From contig JAQISU010000233.1 of NCBI GenBank assembly GCA_029339505.1, positions 2,813,501-2,877,500 of the forward strand: 64,000 bases of DNA, written 5' to 3'. Made by a program: the position numbers and the translations under genes. The notes beneath the pieces are model-generated. The model searched no databases, was not told where the DNA came from, and was given only the letters and a program-made list of their open reading frames with translations. Positions 1-40,366 of the stretch are shown piece by piece. The stretch is from Unio delphinus. Its lineage: Eukaryota > Mollusca > Bivalvia > Unionida > Unionidae. Numbering within the stretch: position 1 is the first letter of the stretch; each line of letters begins with the position of its first letter.

Positions 1-559
1 ATTGAGTTGTACTGAATAGTAGATGAATGGAATATTGATAAATAGGGAGAGAAAAAACTAAGTATGGTAGTATGACGATTCGGGATATTTCTTGCTACTG
101 TTTTGGATGTTAACTGAAATTTTGAAGAATAAAAAAAAATCCATATGAACAAACACAGTATATATTGAATTAATTGATGATACATTTGCAAAAATGCTTT
201 ATGGGAGAGAAGGTGTTTTCCAGTTTTGAATCACCCAGATACAAAAGCTGTAATGAATAAAACATTTGATTAGTTGATGAAATCAATTTTGAAGGTGTTG
301 CCATTTCGTCAATAAATTAATTGTGGTAAAGGAAAATAACTCTGTAATATATAGTTGGGGGGGGGGGGGTCAAGCTACTTTTTCTGATAAATATAAGTAC
401 TTTTAAACTGAATACTGTGGTATCAATTCCTTTTTTAGCAATGGAATAAACTTTTTGATTGAGTAGTACTTGAACTCAACATTTACATTTGGGCTCCATC
501 CATGTTTTGCATGAGTAAAGTAGTGGAGGGTGGGGGAGCACAACTGCCCTATAGACCTT
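1..559. other. AT-rich flank, no gene seen
   Basis: No coding signal found. It contains a G homopolymer of about 13 bases at 357-369. Confidence 0.6.
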
Positions 560-2060
560 TACTTTGGTTGGGATGCTGATGCTTCTTCTATTCAAGATTG
601 GCAAATAATCTGCTGAAAGTTGCGCTGGCTCTGGCAATGTGAAGGATCACCTCGTCATCAATAGTGACGCTCTGTGACGGTGTGCTAACAAGATTGGTGA
701 AGTGGTTCACTATGTTGATTTTTTGGCTCTTGAAAGTGATGTTGGGCTCAACATAGGACTTTCCAGGGGCTGGCTGATACAAGACTTAAGTCTTCTTGGT
801 ACTGATGGTTTGATCGAAGCTTGTGCAGGAGCAGGAAAACTTGTCAACGTTGCATTGCAGGTCAGCCTTTGAGCCATCATTGAGGGTGCAGTCATCAGCA
901 AAAACGAAATCCTTGATGGTGTCTATCATAACCTTGGTTTTCGCTTGAAGCCTCCTGGGATTAAATAGTTTTCCATCTGTACGGTACATGATGCTAACTC
1001 CCTCTCCAACTATTGGTCAGCAGGTTGGAGAAAAAAATACTGTACAGTGTCAGTGCCAGAACACAACCATGCTTGATGCAATTGGTTGCTGGGATTGGCT
1101 AAGATGTATCTTCATTGTCCTGGACTCATGCCTGCATGCCATTGTGGAAATGCTGTACTATGGATGTAAATATTCTCAGGCATCCATTACCTTCCACAAG
1201 CCTTCTCTGCTGAATGTATCAGACCTTTGTCAAGTCGACATAGATGGAGAAACAGTCTGTTTTGCTTTTCACATTTCTCTTGTAGCTGCCTCACAGCAAA
1301 TGCCATGGTCCCACATTATTTTCAGAATCCACACTTCTTTCTGGCAGTAGTCCCTACTCAAGGTGCATACTGAGGTGGTTCAGTAGGATTCTGGTGGGTA
1401 TCTTTCCTGCAATAGAGAGTAAAGATATACCCCTGTGGTTGTCACAGGCCTGGCAGATCCTTTTGTGCTTATACAGCTGGATTATGGAAGCGTCTTTGAA
1501 TTCTTGGGGGATTGCCTCTTGTTGCCACATCAGTAAAACAGTTGATGTAGCCTTTCTATCAGGGATGTGCCCCCTTCCTTGTAGACTTCAGCTGGGATGG
1601 AGTGTCAACCAGGTGCTTTGCCACTGGAGTGCAGATATATCTCTTTCTGTATCTCCAGTAAGTTTGGCTGGTCATCCAGTGCTTCATTGATGGGTAATTG
1701 GGCGAGATGACTGATGGCTTCATCATTGATGGATGAAGGGCAAATTAGGATGCTGTCAAGATGTTCACCCCATCATTCAAGAATCTTCTCTTTGCAAGTA
1801 ATTAGTGTGTTCCTGTCTGTGCTGAGAAGGGGGGGATGATCCAAAGGATATAGGTCCATACACATAATTCATATTGTAGAAGTTTTCATGTCATGCTGGT
1901 CTGCATAGCACTGGATTTGTTGCTCAGCCATGTGTCTCATATCTGACAGATTTTCTACTGTACAGTTCTGCATAATACTGTTGTATGTATCTTTCCTAGA
2001 GGTGGTTGTTGAAGTAGGCTTGATGGAGGCAGTGATTCTCATCTATGATACTATGAATTT
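560..2060 (-). pseudogene. Degenerate non-LTR retrotransposon (LINE) reverse transcriptase fragment
   Basis: Read on the minus strand, the order is a pre-RT region (~2040-1700), a segment with LHSSGKAPG near 1640-1610, the catalytic FADDC box near 890, then TISTKKT and YVEPNITFKSQKINIV, with SVTIDDE near 660. This order and wording match a widespread animal LINE family whose RT contains 'FADDCALN' and 'TISTKKTEV'. The frame is broken by stops and frameshifts, and the 3' part of the ORF is missing beyond ~588. Plus-strand open frames at 988-1350 and 1394-1690 are its antisense. I cannot assign the clade. Confidence 0.85.
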
Positions 2061-3064
2061 TCAGCCAGCCCACTATCAACAGTAAACATGAGAATTGTCT
2101 TGTTTTGTTAGCCTATTGTTTAACTTTTCTAAAATCTAAGTGTAGTCACCAGTAGGCCTGCAGTTTATTTTGTCTACATTTTGTTTTTAAACTGTAGTAC
2201 ATTATATTAAGAAAATAATCATTATTAAAAACAACAACAGTTTGAACCAGTTGCCCAATATTTCAACTGAGATAACAATATTGATATAAGTCATCCATGA
2301 GAGAGTTGTTATCTATTGCGAATAACAATGGACTGAGAAGGTCACAAAATCTTTTTTATTCTGATATAATTTGTGACAGAAGCATTCCACACTCATTTAT
2401 TGTGACATCACATTTCTTCAACATGCCAAAAAGAAATCAAATCTGTTTGTATAACAACCTTAGTTCTTAATCACATACCTTAACCAAAGTTTGTGGAGGG
2501 CATGTACTTTAAGGTATTGCCAAAGAAATATAGATTTTGGGGTGAAAAGGTCAAAGGTTGGCGTCATAATAACTTAAGGTAGAATGGGTTTTGCCAAATA
2601 GATTTTGTTTTAGAGTAAAATTATTTCGCTGAACTCTGGATAGTTTGCACTTATAATAATATAGAAACCTGTGGATTCTGTGGTTAGGTTCAAGACCATA
2701 TACCTTGAGCAAATGTCTAGGTCAAGAGTCAACATATACTAGTTCTGACATATTGGGATGGTTGTATTATGTGCTGTTCCTGGTAACCTTATTATTTGTT
2801 GGAGACTTACAATACAGTAATCAAATGCCAAAAGGTACATTTGTAGCAAAACTGAGCTGAACCATCTTTTCTTGTACTAATTACATCATGCAGCATAAAT
2901 TTAAAGATTGCCTGAGAATTATTGCTCCAAGAAAAGTTGTTTATGCAAAGGCAATACTATTCTTGGAAATTAAATATTTTTTGATATATCAGAAAATTGT
3001 TGTTTAGACTTTGTGATAATAAAAGTTGATTGTATGCTTGAGACTTTATTCTTTTCAATTTTAG
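2061..3064. other. Unannotated flank upstream of the AFMID start
   Basis: No coding segment recognised. It would hold the AFMID promoter or an upstream 5' UTR intron; I cannot pick out a core promoter. Confidence 0.4.
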
Positions 3065-3099
3065 GTCAGAATAAAACAGACTTTTGGTAACATGAAATA

Positions 3100-3114
<15 letters not shown>
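3065..3114 (+). CDS. AFMID: AFMID exon with start codon (codes residues 1-5)
   Basis: A pyrimidine-rich tract ending in TTTTAG at 3061-3064 looks like a splice acceptor, so at least one noncoding 5' exon probably lies upstream; I could not locate it. The coding part is ATG at 3100 to 3114 (MASRE), ending at a textbook GTAAGT donor. A two-codon upstream ORF starting at 3092 ends at 3098-3100 and overlaps the main ATG by one base. Confidence 0.8.
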
Positions 3115-31289
<28,175 letters not shown>

Positions 31290-31298
31290 ATTTCTTTC

Positions 31299-31301
<3 letters not shown>

Positions 31302-31382
<81 letters not shown>
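31302..31382. repeat. (CT)n microsatellite in the AFMID 3' UTR
   Basis: About 80 bp of CT dinucleotides with two CTTT interruptions, starting 12 bp after the stop codon. Confidence 0.95.
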
Positions 31383-31387
<5 letters not shown>

Positions 31388-31462
31388 GCAGTAGTATTTT
31401 AGGTGATGGTTTGTTTGGTTTTGATTGTAAACTTTTAACACATTATTTGCTCTAACATGCAC

Positions 31463-31468
31463 AATAAA
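31463..31468 (+). promoter_or_regulatory. Candidate poly(A) signal for AFMID
   Basis: AATAAA 174 bp past the stop codon. It is the first canonical hexamer I see downstream of the stop, but such hexamers are common by chance in AT-rich DNA. Confidence 0.4.
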
Positions 31469-31469
31469 T

Positions 31470-33724
31470 GGGAACAAGTGCCTTTCCCAAAGTCAGCAGA
31501 ACCATGGACGTTATTAAAGACAAAAGTTGCAAAAGACATTTTCCGTATAAACATCACCATGGATTTGAGAAATTTTGCAGTCAACATATAATATTACACT
31601 GCAGTCCCTCACTAAAACAAATCTTGGAATACCACTGCCATTATTGTAAAATGAGTATATGATGGATCCAATTAAACTCCTTAATTTATTTTATTTCAGC
31701 AACAGTTGGGAAGGAATATAACATATTGTCCATGTGTTTGTTTTCACATTGTTTTGTATGTCCATTTCATTCAATCATTATGCAGTCATTATCATGTATT
31801 TCAGGAAGATGAATTTAGCCATGGTTACTACAGCCTTGGTATTTTTAGCTATTTGTTTGCTACCACCTTAGTATCTTTGACCTCTTTCACATATGCAGTG
31901 TACTCATGAATAACTTAATGGATTTTTAATTTTGTAAAATAACTATAACAAAAAATTATCAATGTGACCTATCTTTTAAGTATTTTTGAACATCTGCTTA
32001 TTAAACCTGAAATATCTTTCATCTACACTCATAAAAATTTGTATATCTACCCTGAGAAGTTAAATCAAACACTTTTGGTCTTCAGGATATACTACTCAAC
32101 ATTATGGAAGTTTTGGGAGTCTTTGATATTGCTGTATGTTACTCTAGACCCCTGACACATACCTACAGACCGATGACCAGTACAATCACTAGCACAGACT
32201 GAGCACATGTAATTTTCAGGCACACTGGCAGCTTGTCAGACTTAAGGTTTAATATCCATCAATTATTTAATTACCATTGTATATCATATACAGATTCTAA
32301 TTATAATAATTTACACATTACTCAACCATTTTTCATGAAATGTTAAGCATGAATGGAAAAATATTGGCTCTAAGTCACTCTGTAAGTTTTTGCATAAAAA
32401 ATTTTAGTTTTATATCTGTGCTTCTATTGGGAAGAAATGGCTATCTTTCTTCAGTTAATTAATCAATAAACATTTGATTAATTGCAATTTATTTAGCTTG
32501 ACTATTCTATGTATGTAGTTATATATATATATATCAAAAAGACATGTTTCAAATTTGGCAAGGTGACTTTAAATAACTGCAGGTGCTATATATATTTCCC
32601 CAGAATCCTTTTCAATTTATCTTGAAAGACTTAATCTAATTAATATATTAAAAGGATAAATGTTTAACAATAACTTAAATAAACCCTAACCCATAATATA
32701 ACATCTGAAGGAAGATAACTGTTTAAGCGTCCAACTCACAATAGTACTTTATACCAGTAAATTTGAATCACAAAACAATTTCACACTCGGTTCTTGGTTA
32801 AATAAAATTACCCAATTATATGCTTTTAGTTCACAATGATAAATTGAGAACCTAAGAAATAGTACATTTTAATTCTTTAGAGTGCTGTTATATAGAGACT
32901 GTTTTGGTGATCCATCAGCTAGGGTAGCTTTGAAAAAACCTAAATTTGCAAGATAACTTGCCTCATAAACTGAATATGATAGATCTATTCTGATTGCTTC
33001 ATTTTTGTTTCCAAATATCAAGTCAAATGCCTTTTCCTTATAGAGGGCATGATGATATATTTAATGAATGATGAGTATGTTTTTATTTATATGTATATTT
33101 AAACACTGTAATTAAATAATTGTCCAGGACTCAAAGTCTTAAATATCTGAATCTGGTTTCATTACTTTTAGCATGTTTTGCAGCTCAAAAATAAGCTAGA
33201 CCAATTTACAATCCCAGCAGAAGGGAAGTCTTTTCATAATTTAGAATGATGTTTTTCTTTCTATGGTACAAAATAAACATTTTTACAAGAAACAAAAATA
33301 GTTAATGTTTCTATAATACTATCGTTGTTTGTTTTTATATTTAACTTTCATACTTGGAAGCAGTTTGGTACTTTTACAAAATGCAGCCGTATTTACATCC
33401 AATCAAGTTACCCTGGTGTTATGTATGTTCTATCTATATGTCTACACCTTTATAGACACCAAGTCTATCATCAATTTGTTTATCTTGAAGCTTTGAAGCC
33501 TTGTTTATACATTTTACTGGTCATTATATTCTCTAAATTCTTTCAACATAATGACAAAGCTCCACAATCTAATGTGATACTTCTGTGACATCTTGGCCAT
33601 TGAAACTGAGCAATCAAGAGGGACCCAAGTCGACAGAATCATGAAAGTTTCTTAATTCAAGACATTCAGACTTTCACTCAAGAGAATTCCTGAGAAGCGA
33701 TTTCTTATCAGTTTAGATTCCTTG
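31470..33724. other. AFMID 3' flank, no gene recognised
   Basis: AT-rich, with a short (TA)n near 32520. Open frames such as 33325-33588 and 31468-31662 lack recognisable motifs. Confidence 0.45.
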
Positions 33725-33745
33725 TTTCTCCTTTGAATACGTTCC

Positions 33746-33904
33746 CCAATCACATTACTTTAGGGATATTAGCCTGCTACCTCGCGAATCCAGCCCTACC
33801 AAAAGACGAAAATTCGTCTTTCCTGTCTATGTAATATAGACAAAGGGCAATAACTCTTGCCCCTTACCTCCCCTTGCTACCCGCTAGGTGTCGCTGCTTC
33901 TTTA
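33746..33904. repeat. Left inverted terminal repeat of DIRS element
   Basis: From CCAATCACATTACTTTAGGG to GTCGCTGCTTCTTTA. I compared it base by base with the reverse complement of 40367-40525 and found no differences. Confidence 0.95.
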
Positions 33905-34084
33905 TTTTTTTTTGCTTCGCTGTACGCGAAAACACGTACAATTAGACCTCCAATGAATCCAAGCCATCTTAGTGTAAATTCTGACCATCCGAAGTTAAAT
34001 TTGGAATTACTGTGTTGGATAATCATTCCTCTACAGGTCGTATACATTATTTTACAATATTTTCCAATTTGAGTGACTTTGTCA

Positions 34085-34810
34085 CCTTTTCTAGACTTCG
34101 GACCAGGTTGCAACGTGGTCAAGCACGCTTATGGCGGTACTAGCATGTAATACATGTAGCACTCAATAATTTCGCTTATTCCGTATGTAACGTTTACGAT
34201 ATTAGCGATTTAATAACGTGCTGCATTGATAATTTGTGCTTTATTTACCTGCTTTGTCGTTTCAGTAGACTTCAAAAAAGTCTGAACGACCAAGTTGCAA
34301 CTATATAATGGCGGACTTCGTGTTGTAGTCACGAGTTCACGTGACACTTAATCATTTCGCTTCCTCCGTTAGTTACGGTTATGGAATAGCGACTTAATAG
34401 CGTGCTGAATTGTTAAATTTGTGCTTTGTTTATCTTTTTTTCTTCGTTTCAGTAGACTTAGTCTCTGAACGACCAGTTGCGACTATTTATGGCTGAATTC
34501 GTGTTGTAGTCACGAGTTCACGCGACACTAAATCATTTCGCTTCCTCCGTTAGTTACGGTTATGGTAATAGCGACTTAATAGCGTGTTGAATTGCTAATT
34601 GTGCTTTGTTTATCATCTTTTTCGTTTCAATAGACTTCGTCTTGAACGAACCATTGCAACACGCTCACGGCGATAACTAGTGTTGTCATTAAGAGTTAAC
34701 ATGGCACGGAATAATTTGACTACTCCGTTAGTAACGGTTATAGTATTATCGAATTAATAATATGCTGAATTTTTTAATTTGTGCTTTGTTCTCTTCTTTT
34801 GTCGTTTCAG
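34085..34810. repeat. ~180 bp tandem leader repeats of DIRS element, 4 copies
   Basis: Each copy contains a pyrimidine-rich TCGTTTCAGTAGAC-type block (34259, 34446, 34623, 34803), then GAACGAC..TTGC, a GTCACGAGTTCAC-type block, TCATTTCGCTTCCTCCGTTA and TAGCGTGCTGAATT. They lie between the left ITR and the gag-like ORF, where promoter or leader sequence would sit. Confidence 0.85.
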
Positions 34811-34832
34811 TAGCAAAGTCGACAACGAAGGC

Positions 34833-37550
34833 ATGAATGGCAAAATGGGTGTTGGCAATATGGAAATGGAGGAAATTATGTTGACATGCCCAGTGGGTGT
34901 AAATTTCACCGCAGGTCCGTGCATGGCTTTCGGGCCTGTAAGTCCGGACGCATGGAGTCTATGCTGGATCAATTGGATCCATTTTAATATGCACTTTCGC
35001 CGGCCGTCCAGCCGACACCGTCAGTTCAGCTGGCACTTCAGCAGGCACCAACCGGCATTAGCCGTCCATCCGTCACCGGCCGTTCAGCCCAAATGGCACC
35101 GGACGGCCAGCCGACCTTCCAGCTTGCATCAACAGGCACCGGCCGTTCAGTTCAAATGGCACCGGCCGGCCAGCCGACCTTCCAGCCTGCATCAACAGGC
35201 ACCGGCCGTTCACCTGGCAACGACCGTTCAGCCCAAATGGCACCGGTCGTCCAGCCGACCTTCCAGCCGGCATCAACCGGCACCGGCCGGCCATCCGGCA
35301 ACGACCGTTCAGCCCAAATGGCACCAGTCGTCCAGCCAACCTTCCAGCCGGCATCAACCGGCACCGGCCGTCCACCCGGCAACGACCGTTCAGCCCAAAT
35401 GGCACCGGTCGTCCAGCCAACCTTCCAGCCGGCATCAACCTGCACCGGCCGTCCATCCGGCAACGACCGTTCAGCCCAAATGGCACCGGTCGTCCAGCCG
35501 ACCTTCCAGCTGGCATCAACCGGCACCGGCCGACCATCCGGCAACGACCGTTAAGCCCAAATGGCACCGGTCTTCCAGCCAGCATCAACCTGCACCGGCT
35601 GTACATCGGATTTACGGAGATTATAGTGATGTACCCGTCAGTCAATCTACACTACTGGTTACATATCACTACCATGAGAGAAATGTTATAGATGAATCTG
35701 CGTCCAATCAGGCCATTCGAGAGGCAGGTGCCGGTCATAGCCGGACCTTCGCCGACATTCCGGCCGACCATATACCAGACAAATCAGTCGGTATTGCCGG
35801 TGTACACCTCCCGTCACGTCAAATACGTGACGGTGTGATTTTAAAACAAGGGAGATTTAGCGACATTATCAGAGGTGACGGAATTGAGTTATCTATGCCA
35901 CTTGGTATGCGCTACCCAGATATGGCAGCTTTACCAGAACAGGACTTTAAGGCCGACCATTCGCCAGTTCAATCAGCCGGCAGTGCCGGCCGTCCATATG
36001 TTCACGGCTTCTCCACAAGGGAGATTTAGTGAAAGTGTCAATTATGACAGAATTGCGTCATCTAGGTCACCTGGTATGCTGTACAGATAAGCAAGCTGTA
36101 CCAGAACCAACATTCCCTCTGAGCGAATGGTAGATGAGCGCGCAGTGCTGGCCGTACTACATAAGCATTATGTAATTATTATTACCTTACAGCCGGCACC
36201 AACCGGCACCGGGCGTCCATCCGGCAATGACCGTTCAGCACATATGGCACCGGTCATCCAGCCGACCTTCCAGCCAGCACTAACCGGCACCGGGCGTCGA
36301 TCTGGCAATGACCGTTCAGCCCAAATGGCACCGGTCGTCCAGCCAATCTTCCAGCCGACACTTGCCGGCACTGACCGTCCATCTGGCTCCGGCCGTCCAG
36401 CCCAACAGGCACCGGTCGTCCAACCGTATGGAGATTTTAGTCATATACCAGTCCGTCCGACTGTACCGCTGTACCAGCACGGGGACTTTTATCATACCGC
36501 AATCCGCACAAATCGGATTGACGAAGATTCTAGTGATGTTTCCGTCTGTCAATCCGTACTACCGGTTACATATCACTACCATGACACAGATGTTGGCGAT
36601 GAATCTCTCGATCCAACCCGACCATTCGAGCGGTCGGTGCCGGTCATAGCCGGCCCGTCGCAGTCATTCAGGCCAAACATATGCCAATCAATTCATTCGG
36701 CATTGCCGGCCGTCCATAGGCTAACAGCTCATCCACAAGGGAGATCGAATGCCTTTATCAGAGATGTCGGAATCGAGTCATCTATGCCACCTGGTATGCA
36801 TTACCCCGATATGGATGCTTTACCAGAGCAAGATTATGCACATAGTGAGTGCGATGAATCGCAGGCAAATCAGCTGTATGCAGATCCAACTATGGAACGG
36901 ACTGAGTTCAGCTTCAAAGCCGCAGTGGAGGAAATTTAAAGGGTGTTGGCCCCTTCATAATGCCCTCCAACTCCTGCTGCCATTACCGACTATAAGGTTA
37001 GAGCGTCGGTCGACCTGGATGAGGGGGAAGAGACTATCCTTCCGCCTCCTTCCCCAGTCGACAAAAATTAAGGAAATTATGACCGTCTGTCGACACGTAT
37101 AGGGGATCCAGGAAATGCTAAGGCATTCTTTTCTGAAAGCCAAGTACCAGCGTCGTTTTCAGGTCGATGGTACAAAACTCACTCCGATGCGTTCAGTACT
37201 GAGGTCCCGGCTCTGGATAAAAACATGGCAGCAGTCCATATGTCTGCTCCATTGTCTTATAAAGTGGACAAAACTGTGTTCAATGCCAAGTCCAAGCTGG
37301 TTCGAAATGTAGTCGCTACGTCTTCACTGTTAGACCTAGCCTCCCTAGCCATTTCAGGATCGCTGAAAAATCTGGCAATAAACATGCTTGGGAATCGACG
37401 GCCCGGTTAGCTAGGGTTCTTAACAGGGCAGCTCACCATTCCATGGCCAATGCGCTGACTGCTTCTGCCAACCTAGACCTGATACGTCGTGACGCATGTC
37501 TGAAGGGCACGTCGCTTAAACCCCATCATAAGCTGGCTAGATATGACTGA
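34833..37550 (+). pseudogene. Degenerate DIRS gag-like region with proline/threonine-rich repeats
   Basis: Open pieces run from 34779 to 36029 and 36127 to 36939, with further pieces to 37550. An 81 bp (27-codon) repeat with GTGRPSGNDRSAQMAPVVQP at 35100-35560 recurs at 36185-36420. Flanking blocks also repeat (VTYHYHE at ~35662, VTYHYHD at ~36562), so about 0.9 kb of the gene has been duplicated. The repeat is open in more than one frame, so the true frame of the first block is uncertain. The C-terminal part (~37200-37550) contains DKNMAAVHMSAPLSYKVD and ANLDLIRRDACL, resembling the conserved DIRS Gag end. GC content is visibly higher here than in the flanks. Confidence 0.75.
35055..35560. 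repeat. 81 bp tandem repeat in gag-like region
   Basis: The unit reads CAGCCGACCTTCCAGCCGGC then ATCAACCGGCACCGGCCGTC then CATCCGGCAACGACCGTTC then AGCCCAAATGGCACCGGTCG. About six copies; the first ones are shortened. Three more occur at 36185-36420. Confidence 0.92.
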
Positions 37551-38130
37551 CGCACATTTCACGTCCCTATCCCACGAGTAGCGGACATTTCTCCGTTGTG
37601 CTTGTCGGGACTCGGTTTATCAGTTCCATGTCATACCTTTTGGCCTCAATTTAAGCCCTTGGGTTAGTACCAAGGTTATGGATTACGTCGTCACCCTGTT
37701 CCGCTCGACTTCATCTGTTGCATCGGCAGTATATTTGGACGACATCCTCCAGAAACATCTGTCAAGTTCTACTCTGCTCAAAGGCAGAAACGATCTTATA
37801 TCACCTTACATCATATAGGCTTTCTCGTGAACTGGATAAAGTCTGATCTCTGTCCAATCCGGATTTTGGTCCATCTGGGTGTGGAGTTTCTCCCGATCTG
37901 AATCTGGTAAGGCTTCCTCGAGTTTGCGATCATCCAGATATTTGCACTCGTAGAGTCCGTTTCCGACAGGATGCGCATTTTAGCGAGAGAGTTGCAGATC
38001 CTCGGATTATTCAATGCGGCAGCAGACTTTATCCCGCTCAGCTGTCCTTTATGCGCCCTTTACAAAGGACGTTGCTAGCATAATTGCGCCCTTTTCAAAT
38101 CCCTTCGATCCCAGAAAACAGTCATGCTCA
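37540..38130 (+). pseudogene. Degenerate DIRS reverse transcriptase (front missing)
   Basis: It reads in pieces. DAHF comes directly after the gag end, then YQFHVIPFGLNLSPWVS, then YLDD at 37732-37743, then IGFLVNWIKSDLCP and HLGVEFLPDLN. This matches the DIRS RT palm and thumb order. The usual N-terminal RT block (R..F...W..l..D..vl..i..GY) is absent, so the element is internally deleted there. At least three frame changes are needed. Confidence 0.82.
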
Positions 38131-38139
38131 CGCCAGAGA

Positions 38140-38620
38140 TACGATCATTCTTGAGTCAATGGCACAACCCCCTGTGGGCTGTCCACAGGGATTACTCTGG
38201 AGATACCCCAAGCGGGGATAACGGTATGTTCCGCCACTAGTACCTACGGTTGGGGTGCCCACCTGTTGCCGGACTTCGATACTGTCAGCGGCACATGGGT
38301 GCAATGGGCGAGCCCCTTTCCACATCAATCTTTCAGAAATAACGGCTGTCATCAATGCCTTTCATTTCAGGCAGGATCAACTCTTGTTACAAACTGCCCT
38401 CATTATGTCAGACAACATTGTGGTGGTGCCTTGCCTCAAAACAAGGGGACACCAATCACCAGACCTGTGCAATCTGAGCTGGCAATTTCTACATTGGTTC
38501 GACAATCTCCACCTCAATGTACAATTCAGACACATTCTTGGCAGACTCAATGTCTTGGCTGACACTCTATCTAGTCATTCACACAGAATGGTCACTCCAT
38601 CAATCGGACTTTCTTCTAAT
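38140..38620 (+). pseudogene. Degenerate DIRS RNase H domain
   Basis: STYGWGAHLLPDFDTVSGTW (about 38238-38297) matches the DIRS RNase H 'S..GWGAhl....vsG.W' block. In another frame HINLSEITAVINAF, then SDNIVVV, then GRLNVLADTLS follow; these are the 'HINwLEL.Av', 'DN..vv' and 'G..N..AD.LSR' motifs. One frameshift lies near 38300. Confidence 0.85.
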
Positions 38621-39960
38621 TGACACACTTTGGGGACGTCCGATGATTGATCTTTTGCAACAAGGTGGAATCGCAAGTTGTACACCTTTCATCTCACAGG
38701 TTCCAGACCCAGAAGCTTGGGTTGTGGATGCTCGATCAATCAGCTGGGAAGGGTTGTGGTCATTCTCCTACCCTCCCACGGTCTTGGTACTGAAATTAAT
38801 ACAGAAGTTAAGGGGTCAGAACTGTCAGATGGTTCTGATTGCCCCTCTCAGATGGAACAACTCCTGGGTCTCCGATCTACTCAATCTAGGCGATAGATCT
38901 ACCCAGGAAGATTACAGTCAGCACAAGTATTCGCAAGCAACCGCGGCCAGGGGTGTTCCACCCCTGTCCGGACCGTCTTTATGTTCAAGCTTGGCTCTTG
39001 TCCAGACAGCCTTGCAAGACAAACAATTTAAATCTTTGATTGCGGAGAGAATCTCGAGAGCAAGAAGGCCCTCTACTCTGAAGGTTTACGAGGGCAAGTG
39101 GCATGTTTTCAGGGACTGGTACCATATCATTCACATTGTTCCTCTGAGTGTCACAATCCCTCAACTGGCCAACTTTTCTCTGGCTTTTCGAGGAGAAACA
39201 GCTGGCTCCAGTTATTATCAAATGCTACCGCTCCATGATATCAGACACATTCCGCCATTCTGGTACATGTGCTATCAGCCATGACAAAGATTTGTCAGAT
39301 CTTTTAGACACTTTAAAAATTCAATCGACTTATATCCCTCACCCTGTTTCCAAATGGAATCTGTCCTGGGTTTTAACATGACTCAATTCAGACAGTATTG
39401 AGTCTTTAACCCACGATTAGTTAAAGCTACTACTAGTATCATACAAATTGGGTTTCTTGATAGTCTTAGATTCAGCATGCAGGGTGAGCGAGTTACATGT
39501 CCTTTCTAGTGACCCGAACTCTCTTCCGTTCCGATCAGAGGGTTTGATGGTCCTCTTGACGCAGCCAGGCTTCGTAGTCCAAAATAGATTACCATACATT
39601 GGCGATCAATGAGTCGTCATTAGCTCGCTTTCTTTATAGATAAGTCAGGACCAACAGCCATGTAAGATCCTGTTTGTGCACTCTAGCACCATTTCAATGC
39701 ATAGAGGTGAGTCAGGTCACATACAAGCACCTCTTTCTTCTGGTGATAGCTGGGACATGAAATATCACCATTCAAGCCCTTGCTTCATGGCTGAAGTGGG
39801 TTATACGCTCGGCGTACTCTGAGGATTCGCAAATCAGTCACCTTATAGAAGCTGTTGGCTGACATGCAGAGTCAACCTTCTACAGTTTTCTCTTCAAGTT
39901 TGTACTCGCAGAGGCAAACATTGATTCTAGTAGTAGACGCCTACCAGACCCATGTGCAAC
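38620..39960 (+). pseudogene. Degenerate DIRS linker and tyrosine recombinase
   Basis: The open piece to 39284 has SWEGLWSFSYPP (linker) and the recombinase N-terminal motif SRARRPSTLKVYEGKW. Later pieces include WNLSWVLT (~39355), FRSEGLMVLLTQPGF (~39530-39575), LASWLKWVIRSAY (~39780-39830) and STFYSFLF (~39875), matching the order of DIRS YR segments. It is broken by stops and frameshifts, so no active recombinase is expected. Confidence 0.82.
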
Positions 39961-40203
39961 AATCAGCACAGCCTATTAGCTTCGCTGGATTCGCCAGATA
40001 AATTTTCGTAGGTAAGAAGATTTCAATAACTATCTTCTTAATCGTATAAAGGGGTCACATATCATGTGACCCTGGGCTGTGTTGCTGATTGAAAATTAGG
40101 AGACCGGGTTATCATTCACATGGGGAATCCAACCATCATTCCCTAGAGGATACCCGGGGTGGAGGTCGGATGCTCCGCATTCCCTCCTCCTATTACTTAT
40201 TCT

Positions 40204-40298
40204 CCTAAAGTAATGTGATTGGGGAACGTATTCAAAGGAGAAAGCAAATTTTGTAGTAAGTTATGTTTCTCCGAGAATACTTACCCAATCACATTACT
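40204..40298. repeat. Internal complementary region of DIRS element
   Basis: 40204-40245 is complementary to the left outer edge (GGAACGTATTCAAAGGAGAA). 40246-40298 is complementary to the right outer edge (GTTTCTCCGAGAATACTTAC), with about one mismatch. In DIRS replication models this block templates the junction that circularises the cDNA. Confidence 0.93.
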
Positions 40299-40366
40299 AA
40301 GAAACCCTCCCAACCACCCCGCCATGCGAGCATCCTCGTGTTTTATATACCGCTCAGCTTAAAAAC

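Noticed and set aside
988..1690. Plus-strand frames of 120 and 98 codons
   Set aside because: Antisense of a dead LINE reverse transcriptase, whose motifs read on the minus strand.
35073..35645. Minus-strand open frame of 190 codons
   Set aside because: Antisense of the 81 bp repeat in the DIRS gag-like region.
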